A stretch of 9,484 nucleotides of DNA from Frankiales bacterium. Its GTDB lineage: Bacteria > Actinomycetota > Actinomycetes > JAFAQI01. The stretch covers positions 1 through 9,484 of the forward strand of contig JAFAQI010000086.1 of assembly GCA_019246495.1 (NCBI GenBank), given 5' to 3'. The notes below the pieces were generated by a model. The model saw nothing but the letters and a program-made list of their open reading frames with translations. It was not told the origin of the DNA and ran no database searches. Shown here piece by piece: positions 7,151-9,484 of the stretch; the stretch's first letter is position 1, and each line of letters starts with the position of its first letter. The position numbers and the translations under genes were made by a program.

Positions 7151-7189
7151 CTGCTGACAAGGCCTTCCGCGAGAATCTCGGAAGAGCAG
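7151..7189 (+). repeat. Inverted repeat in the iclR leader
   Basis: CTTCCG (7164-7169) pairs with CGGAAG (7179-7184) around a 9-base loop. Outer bases CTGCT (7151-7155) can pair with AGCAG (7185-7189) if 8 bases bulge out. It lies upstream of the iclR ribosome site, with no T-run after it. It could be an mRNA leader structure or a protein site, and no riboswitch family is recognised. Confidence 0.35.
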
Positions 7190-7219
7190 CGACAACTTCG
7201 TGGCGCAAAGGGGGCGTAC

Positions 7220-7972
7220 GTGATCCAGTCGGTCGACCGGGCCATCCGCGTCCTGACCGCGTTGCAAGGCTCGCGGCGGATGACGCTGACCGAGCTCGCC
7301 ACGCACCTGTCGCTGCCGGCGTCAACCGTGCACGGCATCGTCAAGACGCTCGTCTCGCACGGCATGGTCGTCCAGGAGCGCGGCTCGAGCCGCTACCAGC
7401 TCGGCCCCGCGGTGCTGCGCCTCGGCAACGTCTACCTCGACACGATCGAGCTGCGGTCGAAGGCGGTCCCCTGGGCGGAGGATCTCGCCCGCCGTACCGG
7501 TTTCGCAGTGCGCACCGGCGTGCTGCTGCTCGACGACGTCGTCATCATTCATCACGAACCGCGGCCGGACGGCAGCCGGCAGATGCCTGAGGTCGGCATC
7601 GTTATCCCGGCACACGCAAGCGCGTTGGGCAAGGCGATGCTCGCGTTCGAACCCTCCGATGCCGCGTCGTCGCACCAGCCGTTGCGCAGCATGACCGGCG
7701 AGACAATCACCGACAGTGGCGAGCTCGCCGCTCAGCTCAAAGCAGTGCGGGACAACGGCGTTGCCCTCGAACAGGAAGAGGCGCTCATCGGCGAGTGCGC
7801 GGTCGCGTCACCGGTGTTCGACGCATCCGATGGCGCCGTGGGAGCGATCGGCATCGTCGTCCCATCAGGTGCGTGGCCCGTCGACATCGCAGCGCGCGAC
7901 GCCGTCCGCGAAGCCGCTCGCGCAATTTCGCGCGAGCTGGGCGCGCGAAATTGGCCCGCTCAAGTCGGCTGA
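7220..7972 (+). CDS. IclR-family transcriptional regulator
   Basis: This 250-residue regulator has an N-terminal winged helix-turn-helix (about residues 5-65; TLTELATHLSLPASTVHGIV is the DNA-contact region) and a C-terminal ligand-binding domain (about 75-245). That domain carries the family signatures PAHASALGKAMLA (130-142) and EEALIGECAVASPVFD (186-201). GTG 7220 is chosen over the longer reading because AAAGGGGG (7207-7214) lies 5 bases upstream. The protein then begins IQSVDRAI, as IclR proteins usually do, with standard length. It diverges from the facilitator-dhaKLM operon across 140 bp holding two palindromes, so it most likely regulates that operon and itself. The ligand may be glycerol, dihydroxyacetone or a phosphate derivative (inference only). 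The last codons encode a perfect 12-bp RNA stem. Confidence 0.94.
   Translation: MIQSVDRAIRVLTALQGSRRMTLTELATHLSLPASTVHGIVKTLVSHGMVVQERGSSRYQLGPAVLRLGNVYLDTIELRSKAVPWAEDLARRTGFAVRTGVLLLDDVVIIHHEPRPDGSRQMPEVGIVIPAHASALGKAMLAFEPSDAASSHQPLRSMTGETITDSGELAAQLKAVRDNGVALEQEEALIGECAVASPVFDASDGAVGAIGIVVPSGAWPVDIAARDAVREAARAISRELGARNWPAQVG
7923..7953. terminator. Perfect 12-bp stem-loop inside the 3' end of iclR
   Basis: CAATTTCGCGCG (7923-7934) and CGCGCGAAATTG (7942-7953) pair perfectly around a 7-base loop. The structure covers iclR codons just before the stop at 7972 and lies 44 bases beyond the stop of convergent kdpE. It has no following T-run on either strand. Placement between two converging genes fits a bidirectional transcription stop or mRNA 3'-end stabiliser. 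A protein-binding site is also possible. Confidence 0.55.
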
Positions 7973-7996
7973 ACCAGTGTCAGCGTTGTCCGGCGG

Positions 7997-8692
7997 CTAC
8001 ACGGGCTCTGGCTGGAAGCGGTAGCCCATACCCGGTTCGGTCAACAGGTATCGAGGTCGCGGCGGGGTGGGCTCGAGTTTCTGGCGGAGCTGGGCCATGT
8101 ACTGGCGCAGCAGGTGGCCGGCGTCGTCGTACTTGGGCCCACGCATAGCGCGCAGTAGTTCTCGCTGGGTGATCAGCTTGCCGGGATTCCGGACGAGGAT
8201 CTGCAACAGCTGCCATTCCGTGGGGGTGAGGCGGACATCCTCTGTCTCTGTGCCGCGAGTTCGTCTGACCCGGTGCGCTTCCAAGTCGACAACGACGTCG
8301 CCGAACTCGACGACCGGTGCTTCCTCCGCAGCCACCGAACGTCGTGCAACAGCACGGACGCGCGCCACCAGCTCATCCACGTTGAACGGCTTAGTCACGT
8401 AGTCGTCAGCGCCGGCCTCGAGTGCCCGGATCTTCATCTCGCTCTGCGCCCGACCCGACAGCACAACGATGGGCACCTCGGACCAACCGCGCAGAGCATG
8501 GATGACCTCGACTCCATCCATGTCCGGCAGGCCCAGGTCGAGCACGATGAGGTCGGGATGGGCGTGCGAGGCGACGTCAAGCGCCTGCTTGGCGCTGGTC
8601 GCCGTCACGACGTCGTAGCGCCGTGCGGTCAGGTTGATGTGCAGCGCGCGGAGGATCTGCGGTTCGTCGTCGACGACCAGGACCTTAGTCAC
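7997..8692 (-). CDS. kdpE: KdpE-type response regulator (OmpR family)
   Basis: This 231-residue cytoplasmic regulator is the partner of the KdpD kinase in potassium/osmotic control. The receiver domain (1-~118) has acidic pocket Asp8-Asp9, phosphoacceptor Asp52 (VLDLGLPDMDG), Ser79 and Lys101 (TKPF). The DNA-binding winged helix (about 128-229) contains LTPTEWQLLQIL, the recognition region YDDAGHLLRQYMAQLRQKLE, and the ending LLTEPGMGYRF, which is very characteristic of KdpE. The GTG start (8692-8690) shares bases with the TGA stop of the kinase gene (GTGA overlap), so translation is coupled. No kdpFABC transporter genes or KdpE target site were recognised in view. The assignment rests on KdpE-specific C-terminal sequence and on the kinase next door. 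The gene converges on iclR with 24 bases between stops. Confidence 0.94.
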   Translation of the reverse strand: MTKVLVVDDEPQILRALHINLTARRYDVVTATSAKQALDVASHAHPDLIVLDLGLPDMDGVEVIHALRGWSEVPIVVLSGRAQSEMKIRALEAGADDYVTKPFNVDELVARVRAVARRSVAAEEAPVVEFGDVVVDLEAHRVRRTRGTETEDVRLTPTEWQLLQILVRNPGKLITQRELLRAMRGPKYDDAGHLLRQYMAQLRQKLEPTPPRPRYLLTEPGMGYRFQPEPV

Positions 8693-9484
8693 GACATCGC
8701 CTTGTCGCGGAGCTTGCCCTGGACCGGCACAGCGACGGCGGGGAGCTCGATGACCATCGTTAGTCCGCCGCCAGGGGTCTCTTCGGGCGTGAGGGTCCCG
8801 GACATTGCCTCGGTGAGACCACGGGCGAGCGCGAGGCCGAGACCAACACCGGTGGTGTTGTCGGTATCACCGAGTCGCTGGAACGGCGTGAAGATGCGCT
8901 CCCAGTCGGCGTCCGGTACGCCGGGTCCGTGGTCGATGACCCGGAGTTGCACCTTGTCGGCGTGCGCGCTGGCGGACACTCGCGGCGGCGCATCGTGTGG
9001 CGAGAACCGAGCCGCGTTGGCGGTCACGTTCGCGATGACACGTTCAAGCAGAGCCGGGTCGGCGAGAACCTCCGGCGTCGACGCGGACAGGTCGATCTCG
9101 ACGTTTCCGCTCATCGCGCCGAGCGAGTCGAGTGCGAGCGGTACGACCTCGTCGAGCCGGGTCGGGACCGGGAAGATCGCCAGTGCTCCGGCCTGCAGCC
9201 GGCTCATGTCGAGCAGGTTTTCCACGAGGCGCGCCAGTTGCTCCAACGACTCGCGGGCAGTAGCGATGAGCTCAACCTGCTGCTCAGTAGTCCACGGAAT
9301 CTCGCGGTTTCCGAGACTGTCGACCGCGGCAGTCGCGGAGGCGATCGGCGATCGCAGGTCGTGGCTGACGGCCGTGAGCAGTGCGGTGCGCATGCGGTCG
9401 GCTTCGATGAGGGGCTTCGCCGCTTCGGCGGCATCGCTGAGCCGTTGTTGGTCAAGCACCACTGCGGTCTGAGTTGCGATGACG
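8689..9484 (-). CDS. kdpD: KdpD-type sensor histidine kinase, C-terminal part (5' end outside window)
   Basis: The frame is open to the window end, so only about the last 264 residues of a kinase that is usually near 850 are visible. A GTG at 9462 is probably an internal valine, because the frame continues upstream in a helical region ending VLDQQRL, typical of the link after the KdpD GAF domain. The H-box is AVSHDLRSP (His codon 9363-9361). The ATP-binding domain shows the N-box NVTANAARFSP, G1 box DHGPGVP, F-box FTPFQRLGD and G2 box GVGLGLA. The link LVENLLDMSRLQAGAL after the dimerisation helices is very like KdpD. It autophosphorylates on His and passes phosphate to KdpE. Membrane and KdpD/UspA sensor parts are not in view, so signal and intactness cannot be judged. 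Confidence 0.9.
   Translation of the reverse strand, partial: VIATQTAVVLDQQRLSDAAEAAKPLIEADRMRTALLTAVSHDLRSPIASATAAVDSLGNREIPWTTEQQVELIATARESLEQLARLVENLLDMSRLQAGALAIFPVPTRLDEVVPLALDSLGAMSGNVEIDLSASTPEVLADPALLERVIANVTANAARFSPHDAPPRVSASAHADKVQLRVIDHGPGVPDADWERIFTPFQRLGDTDNTTGVGLGLALARGLTEAMSGTLTPEETPGGGLTMVIELPAVAVPVQGKLRDKAMS

Noticed and set aside
7079..7219. Longer N-terminus of the IclR protein from TTG 7079
   Set aside because: It would translate the palindromic operator region, adds sequence not seen in the family, and starts on the codon opposite the channel start. GTG 7220 has a good ribosome site.
7080..7325. Longer N-terminus of the MIP channel
   Set aside because: It runs through the intergenic region into iclR. 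ATG 7079 has AGGGGAGGA just upstream and gives a normal channel length.
8273..9472. Long open frame (399 codons) on the + strand
   Set aside because: It is antisense to kdpE and kdpD, whose histidine kinase and receiver motifs are unambiguous. The product has no recognisable domain and is a GC-bias shadow.

Overview
The window looks like a chromosomal segment of a high-GC actinobacterium. Coding DNA is uniformly GC-rich. Genes start with ATG or GTG behind GGAGG-type or G-rich ribosome sites, or in one case with no leader. The gene families (IclR regulator, KdpDE, a large ATPase-type regulator with a characteristic C-terminal domain) are typical of that phylum. The genus cannot be read from the sequence. 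No rRNA, tRNA, CRISPR or insertion sequence was seen, and no gene-free stretch exceeds about 140 bases.

Layout. (1) 1-1584, + strand: the C-terminal 527 residues of a large TPR-like regulator, cut by the window start. (2) 1599-2015: a compact island with an 81-residue helix-turn-helix protein (- strand), a dense cluster of TTGAC/GTCAA palindromes against its start codon, a divergent 15-codon ORF encoding an almost pure lysine peptide, and a 13-bp stem-loop. (3) 2044-7079, - strand: a glycerol/dihydroxyacetone operon in the order aquaporin-glycerol facilitator, dhaK, dhaL, dhaM. The last gene is a triple fusion of the DhaM EIIA domain, HPr and a complete enzyme I. (4) 7220-7972, + strand: a divergent IclR regulator. 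It is separated from the facilitator gene by 140 bp containing two tandem AATGT-N6/7-ACATT palindromes, the likely operator. (5) 7997-9484, - strand: kdpE and the 3' part of kdpD with overlapping stop and start codons, cut by the window end.

How it works together. The facilitator would admit a small polyol or triose. DhaK binds dihydroxyacetone covalently, and DhaL carries ADP/ATP and transfers phosphate to give dihydroxyacetone phosphate. The DhaM-HPr-EI fusion takes phosphate from phosphoenolpyruvate and passes it down three histidines to recharge DhaL. All PTS steps needed for this pathway sit on one polypeptide. The IclR protein probably controls both its own gene and the operon through the shared intergenic region. 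KdpDE is a separate potassium/osmotic two-component system, with no kdpFABC genes in view.

The least explained part is the small island at 1599-2015. It pairs a tiny DNA-binding protein, a probable autoregulatory operator and a lysine-rich microprotein ORF. This is the best candidate here for something undescribed.
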